Origin: CAYRNY01 sp964425755
Lineage (GTDB): Bacteria; Chloroflexota; Anaerolineae; Aggregatilineales; Aggregatilineaceae
NCBI GenBank assembly: GCA_964425755.1
Contig: CAYRNY010000004.1
Coordinates: forward strand, 177,858-241,857
Direction: 5' to 3'
DNA length: 64,000 nucleotides
Position numbers and translations under genes: made by a program. Below, one piece after another: positions 52,401 through 60,362 of this stretch. Every line of letters starts with the position of its first letter. Within the stretch, counting starts at the first letter, position 1. The notes under the pieces were generated by a model. That model worked only from the letters and a program-made list of their open reading frames with translations. It was not told the origin of the DNA and ran no database searches.

Positions 52401-55367
52401 GATGCCATCACGATCGCGGTCCAACTGGTCCGGGTTGACGATGAACTGGCAGTTGTCCACGCCATCCGGCACGCCGTCATTATCATCATCCGTGTCGCAC
52501 TCGTCGCCCTGCCCGTCGAAATCCGTGTCGCGCTGGTCCGGGTTGAACACGCTCGGACAGTTATCAACACCGTCATCCACGCCATCGCCGTCAGAGTCAA
52601 TGCCGGTCTCGCAGGCATCCCCGACGCCGTCGCCGTCGCTGTCGCGCTGGTCGGGATTGTAAGTCAATGGGCAGTTGTCGTTCAGGTCCGGCACGCCGTC
52701 GCCATCGCTGTCCGTATCCGGATCGCACGCGTCCCCGATGCCGTCCCCGTCACTGTCGCGCTGGTCGGCGTTAAAGACAAAGGGACAGTTGTCGCGGCTG
52801 TCCGGCACGCCGTCCCCGTCGCTGTCGTCGATCGTGTCGCACGCGTCCCCGATCCCGTCGCCGTCGCTGTCGGATTGGCTGGGGTTGTAGGTTCGCGGGC
52901 AGTTGTCGCGGTCGTCCGGCACGCCATCCCCGTCGCTGTCAGTGAACGGATCGCAGGCATCCCCGATCCCGTCGCCGTCGCTGTCGATCTGGTAGGGATT
53001 GGGGGTCAGCGGGCAGTTATCGTCCTTGTCGGTGACGCCATCGCCGTCGCTGTCACTCTGCCGGTCGCAGGCATCCCCGACGCCGTCACCGTCGCTGTCG
53101 CGCTGGTCGGGATTGTACGTCTGTGGGCAGTTGTCTTCCGCATTGGGAATCCCGTCGCTGTCGGTGTCCCGGTCGTCGAACAGGTCGCACGCATCCCCGA
53201 TCCCGTCCCGGTCGGTATCGGTCTGGTCCGGGTTGTAGTTCGCGGGGCAGTTGTCGAACTCGTTCACAATGCCGTCATTGTCGATATCGTCCGATTCGGG
53301 GTCGACTGCCGCGATGCCCCCTTCGTCATCGACGGTGATCTGAAGCCCGTCCTGGTTGGTGTTCCCGGCGAGGTCCTCAAGCTGCAACACGATCTCGTAC
53401 CCCCCGGCGGGCGCGCTTTCCCAGGTCAGGTACAGCGGCTCCGGGCCAAACGGAAACTGCTTGTTGGCCGGGGTGGGGATGATGATGTTCCCCGGCCCAA
53501 GCTTGAGCCAGTAAGGGTGGAAAACGTCATCCGAGGTGAATTTCAGGTCGAAGGGCATCAGCGTGCTGGCGGTTTCGCGGAAGCCCCACACGCTGCGCAG
53601 CTCGCCCGTTTCCAGGTCGAAGACAAGCTGCGCCTTGACCGGCTCCGCGCCGTCAGCGGGGAACACCTTGCCGTTAATTACCCCGATACGTGGATCGCGC
53701 TGGCTGCGGATCACCAGTACCGGGACCTTTGCCGTGCCGTTGGTCAACCAGGGCACGCGGCCTTCCCAGGTGACGGTCTGCGAGCTGCCCGGCGCGGTCG
53801 CGATTCGCGCGTAGTCGATGATGATACTCTGGTTATTGCCGATCTGCAGCATCACGATGTACTGTGCGCGGGCGACCGTGCTCTGCCCGAAGCCAAGTTC
53901 GATCAGCGCTTCGTTGGCCTCGGAACTGACGCCCTCCACCGCGCCGGACAGCGCCAGCACGTTCGCCTGCAGCGAGGCGGTTTCGTAGAATTGCGCCAGG
54001 AACGTCTGCCACAGGGCGATGCTTTCCGGCGTTTCGGTCGCGTAGCGGAGCGCGCGGTCACCCTGGCGATACTGCACGCCATTACGCGGGAAATAGATCG
54101 ATATCCCGCCGTCATCGGGCCTGACCTCGCTGCCCCGGAAGTACAGCGTCATGGCTTCCCCCGCCTCGACCGCAGCGACAGCAGCGTCCGCCAGCGCGGG
54201 GTTCTCGGCGTTTTGCGCCAGCAAGCGCATGAACTGCAGGAGATCCGCCGCGGCCCAAAAATCCTCGAATTGCGGGTTGTTCAGCGCGCCGAACAGCGTG
54301 GTTTCGTTGCGCGCGCGGCTGATCGCGTTCAGCGCCCCTTCGGGATCGGCTTGCACCTGCGCGGTGAGGCGGCCCAGCGCATCCAGCACGCTGCCGGTCT
54401 GCGCCAGGTCGACCAGCGCGAGGTTATACACGTCGTAGTTGGTGACAACCTCGGTGTAAAAATCGATGAAGCTGTCCACAATCGCGCGGCCCAACGCGGC
54501 CCCGTCCATCTCAGGGGACATGCTCAGCGCGTCCAGCACGCCGAGGTAATCCAGCCCATTGCCGGGGATCAGTTCGGCGCTGCCCAGCCCGTACCGGCTG
54601 TACGGGGCCAGCGTCTGGTAGACCTCGAACGCGCCCATCAGGCACGCGTCGAACCCGACCAGGTCCAACTGCGCGATGCCCGTCTCCGCCGTGATCGCCT
54701 GGAACGCGGCATCCAGCTCCGGCAAGATCAGGTCGTTGTAGTTCTCGGTCGAGTAGTCGGTCGCCACGCCCAGCCACGATCCGCCATGATCCCAGATGAT
54801 CAACGCGTAGCGCTCCGCCGGGTAGGTCTGCATGCCCCAGATCGCAAAATCGGCCAGCGTCTCCGGATCGCCCGTGTCGATCTCGCCCAGGGATTGCTCC
54901 AGCGTGGAGTTGATCTGCAGCAGGTTGGTATCACGCGTGATGAAGTAACGCCGCGCCTCGGTCCAGTCGCCGTTTGACGTGTCGTAACCTTCGGCGCGGT
55001 CCAACTGCACCACGACATTGATATCCTGCGTGCTGCCGGCGAACTCCATCTCGTCCAGGTCGGAGAGCGCGTACTGTTCCAGGTCGTTGTCTGCCGCCAT
55101 GTATACCAGGAACGTCCACTGGGCGACGCGTTGTTTCGCTTCCGCGCTGGTGATCGGCACCGTATCGGGGCGCGTGGCAGCCTGCTGTGCCAGCCATGCC
55201 TGGTATTGCTGCGCCGCGCGCATACTGACCGGCTGTGCCAGGCGCGCCATACCGTCCCGCGTGGTGGCCGGGCCGGACTGCGAAGCGCCGATCGCGCGGA
55301 CCGCAAACAGCGATGCGCCCGCCAGCATGACGATCAAGAGCAGCGCGATAGGTCTGAAGGGCTTCAT
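46473..55367 (-). CDS. Giant secreted clostripain-like peptidase with TSP3 and SdrD_B-like repeats
   Basis: The 2964-residue protein opens with a Sec signal (PIALLLIVMLAGASLFAV). A C11/clostripain-type domain follows (WTFLVYMAADNDLEQY near residue 90; catalytic His in IIWDHGGSW near 193; catalytic Cys in GFDACLMG near 240). Residues about 694-996 hold eight thrombospondin type 3 units (DSDGDGIPDxxDNCP), which bind many calcium ions. Residues about 998-2920 hold 17 SdrD_B-like Ig modules, each beginning VGDRVWxDxNADGxQDAGE or a variant; two (near 1405 and 2745) are atypical, with VWxD replaced by PWDD or PWED. A ninth TSP3 unit closes the protein. I see no LPXTG motif, membrane helix or S-layer domain at the C-terminus. 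It is likely a very long calcium-stiffened surface or released adhesin-protease. Confidence 0.93.
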   Translation of the reverse strand: MKPFRPIALLLIVMLAGASLFAVRAIGASQSGPATTRDGMARLAQPVSMRAAQQYQAWLAQQAATRPDTVPITSAEAKQRVAQWTFLVYMAADNDLEQYALSDLDEMEFAGSTQDINVVVQLDRAEGYDTSNGDWTEARRYFITRDTNLLQINSTLEQSLGEIDTGDPETLADFAIWGMQTYPAERYALIIWDHGGSWLGVATDYSTENYNDLILPELDAAFQAITAETGIAQLDLVGFDACLMGAFEVYQTLAPYSRYGLGSAELIPGNGLDYLGVLDALSMSPEMDGAALGRAIVDSFIDFYTEVVTNYDVYNLALVDLAQTGSVLDALGRLTAQVQADPEGALNAISRARNETTLFGALNNPQFEDFWAAADLLQFMRLLAQNAENPALADAAVAAVEAGEAMTLYFRGSEVRPDDGGISIYFPRNGVQYRQGDRALRYATETPESIALWQTFLAQFYETASLQANVLALSGAVEGVSSEANEALIELGFGQSTVARAQYIVMLQIGNNQSIIIDYARIATAPGSSQTVTWEGRVPWLTNGTAKVPVLVIRSQRDPRIGVINGKVFPADGAEPVKAQLVFDLETGELRSVWGFRETASTLMPFDLKFTSDDVFHPYWLKLGPGNIIIPTPANKQFPFGPEPLYLTWESAPAGGYEIVLQLEDLAGNTNQDGLQITVDDEGGIAAVDPESDDIDNDGIVNEFDNCPANYNPDQTDTDRDGIGDACDLFDDRDTDSDGIPNAEDNCPQTYNPDQRDSDGDGVGDACDRQSDSDGDGVTDKDDNCPLTPNPYQIDSDGDGIGDACDPFTDSDGDGVPDDRDNCPRTYNPSQSDSDGDGIGDACDTIDDSDGDGVPDSRDNCPFVFNADQRDSDGDGIGDACDPDTDSDGDGVPDLNDNCPLTYNPDQRDSDGDGVGDACETGIDSDGDGVDDGVDNCPSVFNPDQRDTDFDGQGDECDTDDDNDGVPDGVDNCQFIVNPDQLDRDRDGIGDACDPVANPVLGDRVWHDINADGVQDAGEPGLPGVRVELYTDTGTRVKTATTDAGGNYLFSAIDAGSYYIRFVLPSDYHFSPAFQTTGDADSDPDPATGQTPVFSAPLGTFTRRYDAGMYRYATVGDRVWNDANADGIQNAGEPGLAGFTVSLRDSGGAEVIATTTDAAGNYSFNTVVPGTYTIAVSRPDEYAFGPQDRGADDALDSDVNGDGVSAPFTVVSGEVNATLDAGLYLVSSIGDRVWVDVNGNGVQDAGEPGLAGVTVTLSDAGGTPVSSTTSDAGGAYRFERLAPGTYALAFEAPPGYVFTPQDQGGDDAQDSDAAADGYAGTIVLPQGTDDLIHDAGLYVPAQVGDRLWHDLNGDGVQDAGEPGGIPGAVSVELYTAGGALVTATTPDADGAYSIGGIRPGSYTLRVVWPALTDLVISPQDQGGDDAADSDIDPATGQTASFTLVSGDDITTLDAGWFLRAEVSITAPWDDLNADGVQDGGDVFLPDGSSTITLFDAADDSVIWTGTTGTASPIAVLPGTYYVTYTQPPGYVFTQQGADSHTGSDGRTPPFTLQSGESITRSAGVYQPVDISGLVWHDLDADGIQAGGAEAPLSGVTVRLSAGGTSLESVITGAGGTYLFSDLTPGTTYTLEVLPPPDYLFSPADQGADDALDSDFPGGVRSITPLSGDAPDLDAGLYRNATIGGTVWHDLDADGIQDGGAESGIADVGVELYSDGAVVASTTSAVGGAYSFADLTPGVAYSVVVTAPPGYVFSPQDQGGDDTRDSDTDTGGQAAPLTPLSGETHDRDSGLYQQATVTITVWEDFNADSVQDAGDTPLSAVEVALYQDNGADPDTLVATQQTGADGSASFGGLTPGRGYYVRVTPPAGYRHSPQGADSDPDPATGQTGTVTPLSGETHVFSAGLYRDARISGTVWHDLDADGTQNELAGNELDGVTVRLWDAAAGMPIASQTTAGGGNYSFAAVTPGGEYYITFVPLAGYHFSPQDQGDDDSADSDPDASGQTLTIAPLSGASVDLDAGMTLPVTVGGTVWEDPEGDGIQVGGETGIEGIDVTLWDAALTTAYATQTTAADGSYTFSNVVAGRSYVLEFAPGAYVFVPASATDDAADSDADPATGLTDAFTPPSEATYDFDAGLYAPVTIGGTAWHDLDADGVQDAGEPGQAGVTVELYAEGTLQATTTSDASGDYSFTGYAPGSYSVQFALPDGYSFSPADQGGDDALDSDADPATGQTDTFALLSGATADRDAGFWTLGAVGDRVWEDTNGNGMQDAGEPGLEGVDVALYVYNTATLEWDSVDTQVTDADGLYAFTGLDPAQDYMLDVALPEGYVFTLQDQGDDDALDSDVDAAGQSAAFRVDSGATDTTRDAGMYLPAVITGWVWNDANADGVQGASEAGLEGVSVELWEDGAAAPLASVTTGPDGLYSFPATPGVAYVVRVTAPSGLLFSPANQGDDTTDSDIDPATGDSPLITAQSGGVYVVDAGLYAPVGFSGTVWHDTNADGVQDAGEPPLPAVEVTLYDDGGWPQESQQTDASGAYAFAGYPPGSYSIGVTPPDGYTFSPQDQGGDDATDSDVDPATGTTPEVAPAAGEVLDQDAGLFTGGTIGDTVWHDLNANGVQDAGEPGYAGVQIALYDDTLTTQIATTTSDAGGAYQFTVDPGSYRIVVTAPAGATFSPADQGGDDTRDSDVDSSGTGPSVTVLSAADNPHVDVGLWENAAITLQGPWEDMNADGARDAGDSALPNGSSTITLYRASDDSVVQSDTQTFTASVPPDTYYATYSQPAGYEFTTPGADSDVDTGGTVAAFTVGSADAVTLSAGVWQYYTFSGLIWQDDDANGRQGGAEPGLDGVTVTAWNGDTPVGSTTSAGGGGYTLDVAPGPAYRLVVTLLAGYSFSPQDAANDNIDSDVDPATGETTPVTATSGGTITYDAGMFPDADGDGVPDASDNCPDTPNPDQADSDGDGIGDACDA

Positions 55368-55867
55368 GCGTTGCCTCGTGGAGATAGGATGCCAATACCG
55401 CGAATTGGCCGGATATAATGCCGGTTTGGCTGCGTGGGCACCGGCTGATGCCGCCCGACACAGCCACTTTAATACCCGTAGTATAAACTACCCGCCGCGT
55501 GCTTGGAAAGCACAACGCCGCGACCGCACAGTTTTTAACAAAACTGAACGCCTGTTCGCCGTTCGTATCCGGCCAGGTGTTGTCTGCGAATATCGCGCTA
55601 CGCTATCATCGTGTATATACTTGAATGAGCCTGACGCCGTATGCAGAATGGTTGCGTCCCCGCAGGGGCACGGAACCCGTGTGCGATGTGGCACGTCGCC
55701 GCGACGCACGCACCGCCGCACGGCACATCCGCCCACGCCACTGCCAGCGGCGAGTTACATACGCGCGCCGCCGCAGGCACGCGCGCAACAGAGCACAACG
55801 TCACCATAAGCGGCGGTGCGGACACGCTGCCAGGATGTCGCCTATAGCCTCTGGAGAGTAGAACGTT
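55368..55867. other. 500-bp divergent intergenic region
   Basis: The region lies between the giant secreted protein gene and the GAF gene. Besides the minus-strand promoter candidate listed separately, plus-strand TATAAT (55414-55419) and TATACT (55616-55621) elements without good -35 boxes are visible. Open frames here are short and unconvincing. Confidence 0.4.
55480..55509 (-). promoter_or_regulatory. Candidate promoter of the giant secreted protein gene
   Basis: On the minus strand TTTCCA (55509-55504), 18 bp and TATACT (55485-55480) are placed about 113 bp before ATG 55367. Confidence 0.4.
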
Positions 55868-56746
55868 ATGGACCAACAGGACGATCGCGTTACGGGGCAA
55901 TTTTCCGAAAGCCTGAACCAATTCCGCAACCAGACAGAACAACTCAGCGACGTGCTCAGCCGCACGCTACAGGCGTTGTCAAAGCACGGCGTGCAGCTTT
56001 CGGTCGATCTCGACGGAATGCTGCGCAAGCTCCGGCAGCAAACCGACACCGTCAACAAGCGTAGCCAGCGCCTGATCACGCAGTACGACCGCCAGCGCGA
56101 GCTGGTGCGCACGGTCGCGCTGATTACCTCGTCGCTGGAACTCGACCAGGTCCTGGCGGAAGTGATGGACACCGTCATCCACCTGACCGGGGCCGAGCGT
56201 GCGTACCTGATGCTGCGCCAGCGTGACAGCGACGAACTGACGATCCGCGCCGCGCGTAACTGGGACCGCGAGACGATCTCCGACGACGACGCGGTGTTCA
56301 GCCGCAGTATTGTGAACGCCGCACTGGAAGACAAACAGCCGATCGTCACCACCAACGCGCAAGGTGACGAGCGCTTCCAGGATATGAAAAGCGTGATGCA
56401 GCACGGCCTGCGCTCGATCATGTGCATCCCGCTGGTAATGCATGGGCGCGTGGTCGGCGTGCTGTACGCGGACAATCGCATCGAGCAAGGGATATTCAGC
56501 GACGACGACATCCCGCTGCTGACCGCATTCGGGGCGCAGGCGGCGATCGCGATCGAGAACGCGCGCGCGTTCGGCAGGGTGCAGCACGACCTGCGCGAGA
56601 CCAAGCGCGAATTGCAGCAGTTAAAGATCCAGATCGACAGCGCGAAGGTCAGCGAGCAGGTGGACGAGATCACCGGCAGCGATTACTTCGAGCGCCTATC
56701 GGAAGCAGCACGCGCGATCCGCGAATCGCGCCAGGACCGCGAATAA
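55868..56746 (+). CDS. GAF domain protein with coiled-coil flanks
   Basis: The 292-residue product has an N-terminal coiled coil (residues 1-85, Gln/Leu-rich heptads), a GAF domain (SLELDQVLAEVMDTVIHLTG, then SIMCIPLVMHGRVVGVLYAD) and a C-terminal helical tail (RETKRELQQLKIQIDSAK). No kinase, GGDEF or HTH domain follows, so it is a stand-alone small-molecule or redox sensor, probably working through a partner. GGAG lies upstream of ATG 55868. A bidirectional terminator follows it. Confidence 0.88.
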   Translation: MDQQDDRVTGQFSESLNQFRNQTEQLSDVLSRTLQALSKHGVQLSVDLDGMLRKLRQQTDTVNKRSQRLITQYDRQRELVRTVALITSSLELDQVLAEVMDTVIHLTGAERAYLMLRQRDSDELTIRAARNWDRETISDDDAVFSRSIVNAALEDKQPIVTTNAQGDERFQDMKSVMQHGLRSIMCIPLVMHGRVVGVLYADNRIEQGIFSDDDIPLLTAFGAQAAIAIENARAFGRVQHDLRETKRELQQLKIQIDSAKVSEQVDEITGSDYFERLSEAARAIRESRQDRE

Positions 56747-56774
56747 CACGCCGCCCGCCGGCCCTAACGGAATC

Positions 56775-56807
56775 AAAAAACCTGCCCCGCAGTGGCGCAG
56801 GTTTTTT
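56775..56807. terminator. Bidirectional terminator
   Basis: AAAAAACCTGC (56775-56785) and GCAGGTTTTTT (56797-56807) form an 11-bp stem, so both strands end in a U tract. It serves the GAF gene on the plus strand and the DUF364 gene on the minus strand. Confidence 0.9.
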
Positions 56808-56827
56808 GTTGCGGCACATGGACTTGC

Positions 56828-57577
56828 TCATCCTTCGCGGCGCATGTTCACCAGCCGCACACCGAGCCGGTGCAACTGCCGGAATGCTGCCCCCTGGCTC
56901 ACGCCGCGCAGCACCGCGCCGATGTCGGTCACGATCGCGCCGGAGAGCGCATCGAACCCGTAGGCGAACAGCACCGGGCTCAGGGGCGTGCTGGGGCCAA
57001 GCATGATCCGGTACGCGTCGGGACGGCATAGCGACAGCAGCCCGGCCAGCGTGTGATTTTGCAGCGTCATGCCGGTGATCGCGACCACATCCGCACCCGG
57101 CAAGACATCCGGCGCGGCGGCAGCAGGCTGCTCGCCGGGCTGCGGCTGCTGGTCGAGCACGATCAATTCCCCGACGCGCTCGCGCAGGCGCTCGACAAAT
57201 GGGAAGCTACCGATCAACACCACGCGTCTCCCCGCGCCGTGCCGGGCGATCACGTCCTCCGCGTTCAGTTCGATCCATCGCTCCGGCTGGCGGGGCAGCA
57301 GCGCATTGATCGCCGCGATCCCCACGCTGGCGAGCGTAGGCCGTTCGGCACGCAGCGCGAGCTGCGCGAGTTCCCGCGCCGGGCGCGTGTGCAGCGTCCC
57401 GGGTTGGGGGACGTCCGGGTTGCCGTGCGATTTGTGGCGCGCCACAAGCGTGGATGCAAGCCCACAGCGCCGCTCGCCGTCCACGTCCACGACGACGGCA
57501 GTCCAGCGCAGCCCGATCCGCACGTCGATCACAGCGCCATCGGGCAAGGTCGCGAGAATGTCGCTCAACAGGCGCAT
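56828..57577 (-). CDS. DUF364/DUF4213 family protein (putative metal-chelation protein)
   Basis: The 249-residue product matches the two-part DUF4213-DUF364 proteins: RPTLASVGIAAINALLPRQ in the N-terminal part and, in the Rossmann-like C-terminal part, RRVVLIGSFPFVERLRER, GADVVAITGMTLQNHTLAGLL and MLGPSTPLSPVLFAYGFDAL. The family has been proposed to chelate heavy metals but no reaction is proven. ATG 57577 follows AAGGG. Upstream in-frame codons run into the neighbouring gene and are rejected. It is 19 bp downstream of a metallo-beta-lactamase gene on the same strand. Confidence 0.85.
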   Translation of the reverse strand: MRLLSDILATLPDGAVIDVRIGLRWTAVVVDVDGERRCGLASTLVARHKSHGNPDVPQPGTLHTRPARELAQLALRAERPTLASVGIAAINALLPRQPERWIELNAEDVIARHGAGRRVVLIGSFPFVERLRERVGELIVLDQQPQPGEQPAAAAPDVLPGADVVAITGMTLQNHTLAGLLSLCRPDAYRIMLGPSTPLSPVLFAYGFDALSGAIVTDIGAVLRGVSQGAAFRQLHRLGVRLVNMRREG

Positions 57578-57596
57578 GGGACCCTTCGCTCCGGCG

Positions 57597-58439
57597 TCAA
57601 GGGCTGGGGAAGGTGAGCACGGTCCCGGCAGGGCACGGCTGGACGTGCTCGCCAAATGCGGCGCGCAGCGCGTCAAAGGCCCGCGAGCCGGTGCAGTGAT
57701 TCGGGTAGAGGCGCGGCGCGTCATAATGCGCCCGCAACTCGTCAATCGCCTGGTCGAGCATCGCGCCGGTGGCGCTCGTCAGGTGCGTGCCCCCGGCTAT
57801 GGTCAGAACCGGCCCCTCAAACCGCCGGCTGACGTGCCGCAGAATGTTCAATATCCCCGCGTGTCCGCAGCCCAGCAGCACCACGATCCCCCCGGCAACG
57901 CGCAGCACCAGCGACAGGTCGTCGCGGTACGGGTCCGGCTGCCACCCGCTGCCGTTCCCCGGCACGACAAGGTGGTCGCTGCCGCCGATGAACGCGGGGC
58001 GCTCGGTGATCTCGCCCGTCGTCCAGAGACCCGGCAGCACCTCGACCGGTTCCGCGCTCAGGCGCAGGTCACACCGCGCGGTGAGATCGGCGCGGGCGTG
58101 CGCGATGCCGATGAACGACTCGCCGCTGTCAGTGAGCTTGTAACGCGGGCGGAACAGGTCCGGGCTGGCGTAGACCGGCAGACCGGCGCGCGTGCGCTCC
58201 AGCACGGCGGCGAGACCGCCCGTGTGGTCGTAATGCGCGTGGCTGAGCACCAGCGCGTCGATCTGCGCCAGGTCCACATCCAGCCGCGCGGCGTTGTGCA
58301 GCAGCACGTCGCCGCTGGCCCCCGTATCGAACAGCACGCGCCCGTGCGGCGTTTCGATGTGCCACGCAAGGCCATGCTCCGCGCGGAACCCGGACCCCGC
58401 CGGCGCGGTATCTTCCACCAAGCAACGAAGCGTTATCAT
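57597..58439 (-). CDS. Metallo-beta-lactamase-fold protein, dihydropterin-methyl RFA-P synthase-like
   Basis: The 280-residue product has an N-terminal RCLVEDTAPAG, the metal motif SHAHYDHTGG near residue 65, and CGHAGILNILRH and LYPNHCTGSRAF later, as in the group annotated as 7,8-dihydropterin-6-methyl-4-(beta-D-ribofuranosyl)-aminobenzene-5'-phosphate synthase. In bacteria without methanopterin the true substrate is unknown. It is encoded between a His-rich NifX-like gene and a DUF364 gene. Confidence 0.88.
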   Translation of the reverse strand: MITLRCLVEDTAPAGSGFRAEHGLAWHIETPHGRVLFDTGASGDVLLHNAARLDVDLAQIDALVLSHAHYDHTGGLAAVLERTRAGLPVYASPDLFRPRYKLTDSGESFIGIAHARADLTARCDLRLSAEPVEVLPGLWTTGEITERPAFIGGSDHLVVPGNGSGWQPDPYRDDLSLVLRVAGGIVVLLGCGHAGILNILRHVSRRFEGPVLTIAGGTHLTSATGAMLDQAIDELRAHYDAPRLYPNHCTGSRAFDALRAAFGEHVQPCPAGTVLTFPSP

Positions 58440-58473
58440 GATGCCCTGCCTTCTCCTGCCCGCGTGCCGCGAC

Positions 58474-58941
58474 TCAGTGCAATTTCTCGGTATGGTCGAC
58501 CAGGTCCCCGGCGATGTAGGCTTTCACGGCGTCTTCGGCGTTTTGGATGGTAGTCACGTAGGGGGTGATGTTTGCGTTCTGCATGGCGAGATACGCGCCG
58601 CGCCCCATCCCGCGCACGATCACGGCTTCGCAATCAGTGATCGCCGCAATCATCAGCCCGTGCTTGTGCTCGGCGTGGTGGCCGAAGCCATGCCCGCGCT
58701 CGTGGCCCTGGCCGTGCCCGTGCCCATGATCATGCCCATGCCCGTGATCATGATCGTGATGGTCGTGATCGTCTGCCGGGTCGTGCGGCATATCCACAAA
58801 CTGGCGGTGCCCCATCTTGTCGCGCAACTCCTTGCCCGTGATTGCGCCATCCTCGACGGTGAACACCGCGTAATGCGCCGCACGCCCGAAGTGCATGCTG
58901 ATCGTCTGCCCGTCATCGGTCACAACTGCGATCTTTTTCAT
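58474..58941 (-). CDS. NifX/NifB-type (dinitrogenase FeMo-cofactor biosynthesis) protein with His-rich insert
   Basis: The 155-residue protein has the NifX-like fold halves KKIAVVTDDGQTISMHFGRA and the later CEAVIVRGMGRGAYLAMQ. Between them lies an insert of about 40 residues made almost entirely of His, Asp and Gly (HDHDHGHGHDHGHGHG and similar), which would bind several Ni, Zn or Co ions. There are no nif structural genes in the window, so the role is probably metal handling rather than nitrogen fixation. ATG 58941 is chosen at the domain start. It heads a three-gene group with the MBL and DUF364 genes. Confidence 0.87.
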   Translation of the reverse strand: MKKIAVVTDDGQTISMHFGRAAHYAVFTVEDGAITGKELRDKMGHRQFVDMPHDPADDHDHHDHDHGHGHDHGHGHGQGHERGHGFGHHAEHKHGLMIAAITDCEAVIVRGMGRGAYLAMQNANITPYVTTIQNAEDAVKAYIAGDLVDHTEKLH

Positions 58942-59135
58942 CGATTTGCCATCCACTCTTTCTATCCGGTCAACAAAACGTCGTAACGTAGCGTAACGTC
59001 CCCAGTGCAGCACTAATTTTATAGAACGGCATAATAAAAACCATCAAATCCGGTTGCTGCAATTATCGCGTGCCGGGTGGCGCAACGAAAATGATCGATA
59101 GCGCGGAGCCGGGGTAAGCTGCCGGCGCGGAACAG

Positions 59136-60332
59136 CTACGAGGATTTTCCCGTTGTGTTGCCGGAGAAGTCGCTTTCTCGCGCGGTCGCAGCGTCCAGGA
59201 TCGGCAGCCACACGCGGAAGGTGCTGCCCTTACCGACTTCGCTCGTCACGTCGATCGCGCCGTTGTGCTGCTCGACGATCGTCTTGACGATCGAAAGCCC
59301 CAGGCCGGAGCCTTCCTCGCGCTGGTAAGCGCCTTGCTCGATGCGGTAGAACGCCTCGAACACGTGCGGCAGGTCACCTTCCGGAATCCCCAGCCCGGTG
59401 TCGGACACGTCGATCTGCACGGTGCCGTTTTGCTTCTGTGCCGAGACGCTCACCTGGCCCCCCTGCGGGGTGTATTTGATCGCGTTGGAGACGAGGTTAT
59501 CGATCACGCGCGACATGCGGTTTTCGTCCAGCAGCAGCGCGATATCCTCTTCCGGCGGGGTGTACTGCAGCGTGATGCCCTTCTCCTGGGCGACCATACG
59601 CAGCCCTTGCAGGCTCTTTTCGAGGAACGCGCCCAGCGGAGTCGGGGCCAGGTGCAGGCCCTGCCCGGTCTCGATCTGCGCCAGGTCGAGGATATCAGTC
59701 ACGAGAGTGCGCATTTTCTCCACGCTGAGCTGAATGTTTTTGCGCGCCTCATCCAGCTTCGGCTTCTCCGCCGCGTCGACCTCGATCCGGTCCAGCACGC
59801 GCAGATAGCCCAGGATCACATTCAGCGGGTTGCGCAGGTCGTGCGTCGCCATGCGGATGAACTCGTTCTTCATGCGGTCCAGCGACTCGAAATGCTGGCG
59901 GTCCTGCTCGCGCAGCGCTTCGATCTGGCGGCGCTGCTGCACCAGCGTGAGCATGTTGGCGATCCGCGCGAGCACTTCCTTGAACTTAAACGGCTTGGTG
60001 ATGTAGTCTGAACCGCCCACGTCAAACCCCCGCACGATGTCGTCCACGTCGGTCAACGCGCTGATGAAGATCACGGGGATATCTTGCGTGAGCTTGTCGG
60101 CTTTCAGCTTGCGGCAGACGGTATAACCATCCATGCCGGGCATGAAGATATCCAGCAGAATAATATCCGGGAGCCGCGTCCGCGCGAGCGTCAGCGCGTC
60201 CGGGCCGTTGGTCGCCTGCTCAACCTTGTACCCGCGCGACGACAGCATATCGACCAGCAGCTTTATGTTCGCCGGGTTATCGTCTACCATCAGAATTGTT
60301 ACGTCGGACGGGACTCTCGATAGCTTGCTCAC
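59136..60332 (-). CDS. Response regulator-histidine kinase hybrid
   Basis: The 398-residue protein puts a receiver first (TILMVDDNPANIKLLVDML; phospho-acceptor Asp in LLDIFMPGMDG near residue 57; conserved Lys in YITKPFKFKE), then a kinase: H-box ATHDLRNPLNVILG near residue 163, N-box NLVSNAIKYTP, G-boxes VSDTGLGIPEG and GSGLGLSIVK. There is no transmembrane segment, so it is cytoplasmic and gets its input through the receiver. It starts at GTG 60332 with AGGAG upstream. No cognate output regulator is encoded beside it. Confidence 0.93.
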   Translation of the reverse strand: MSKLSRVPSDVTILMVDDNPANIKLLVDMLSSRGYKVEQATNGPDALTLARTRLPDIILLDIFMPGMDGYTVCRKLKADKLTQDIPVIFISALTDVDDIVRGFDVGGSDYITKPFKFKEVLARIANMLTLVQQRRQIEALREQDRQHFESLDRMKNEFIRMATHDLRNPLNVILGYLRVLDRIEVDAAEKPKLDEARKNIQLSVEKMRTLVTDILDLAQIETGQGLHLAPTPLGAFLEKSLQGLRMVAQEKGITLQYTPPEEDIALLLDENRMSRVIDNLVSNAIKYTPQGGQVSVSAQKQNGTVQIDVSDTGLGIPEGDLPHVFEAFYRIEQGAYQREEGSGLGLSIVKTIVEQHNGAIDVTSEVGKGSTFRVWLPILDAATARESDFSGNTTGKSS

Positions 60333-60362
60333 GGTCCATCGTCTCCTGGCGTCATGACTGGG

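Noticed and set aside
52875..54977. A 700-codon plus-strand frame opposite the TSP3 and peptidase part
   Set aside because: Same cause: high GC and biased codons keep the opposite strand open. The minus-strand frame has catalytic motifs; this one has none.
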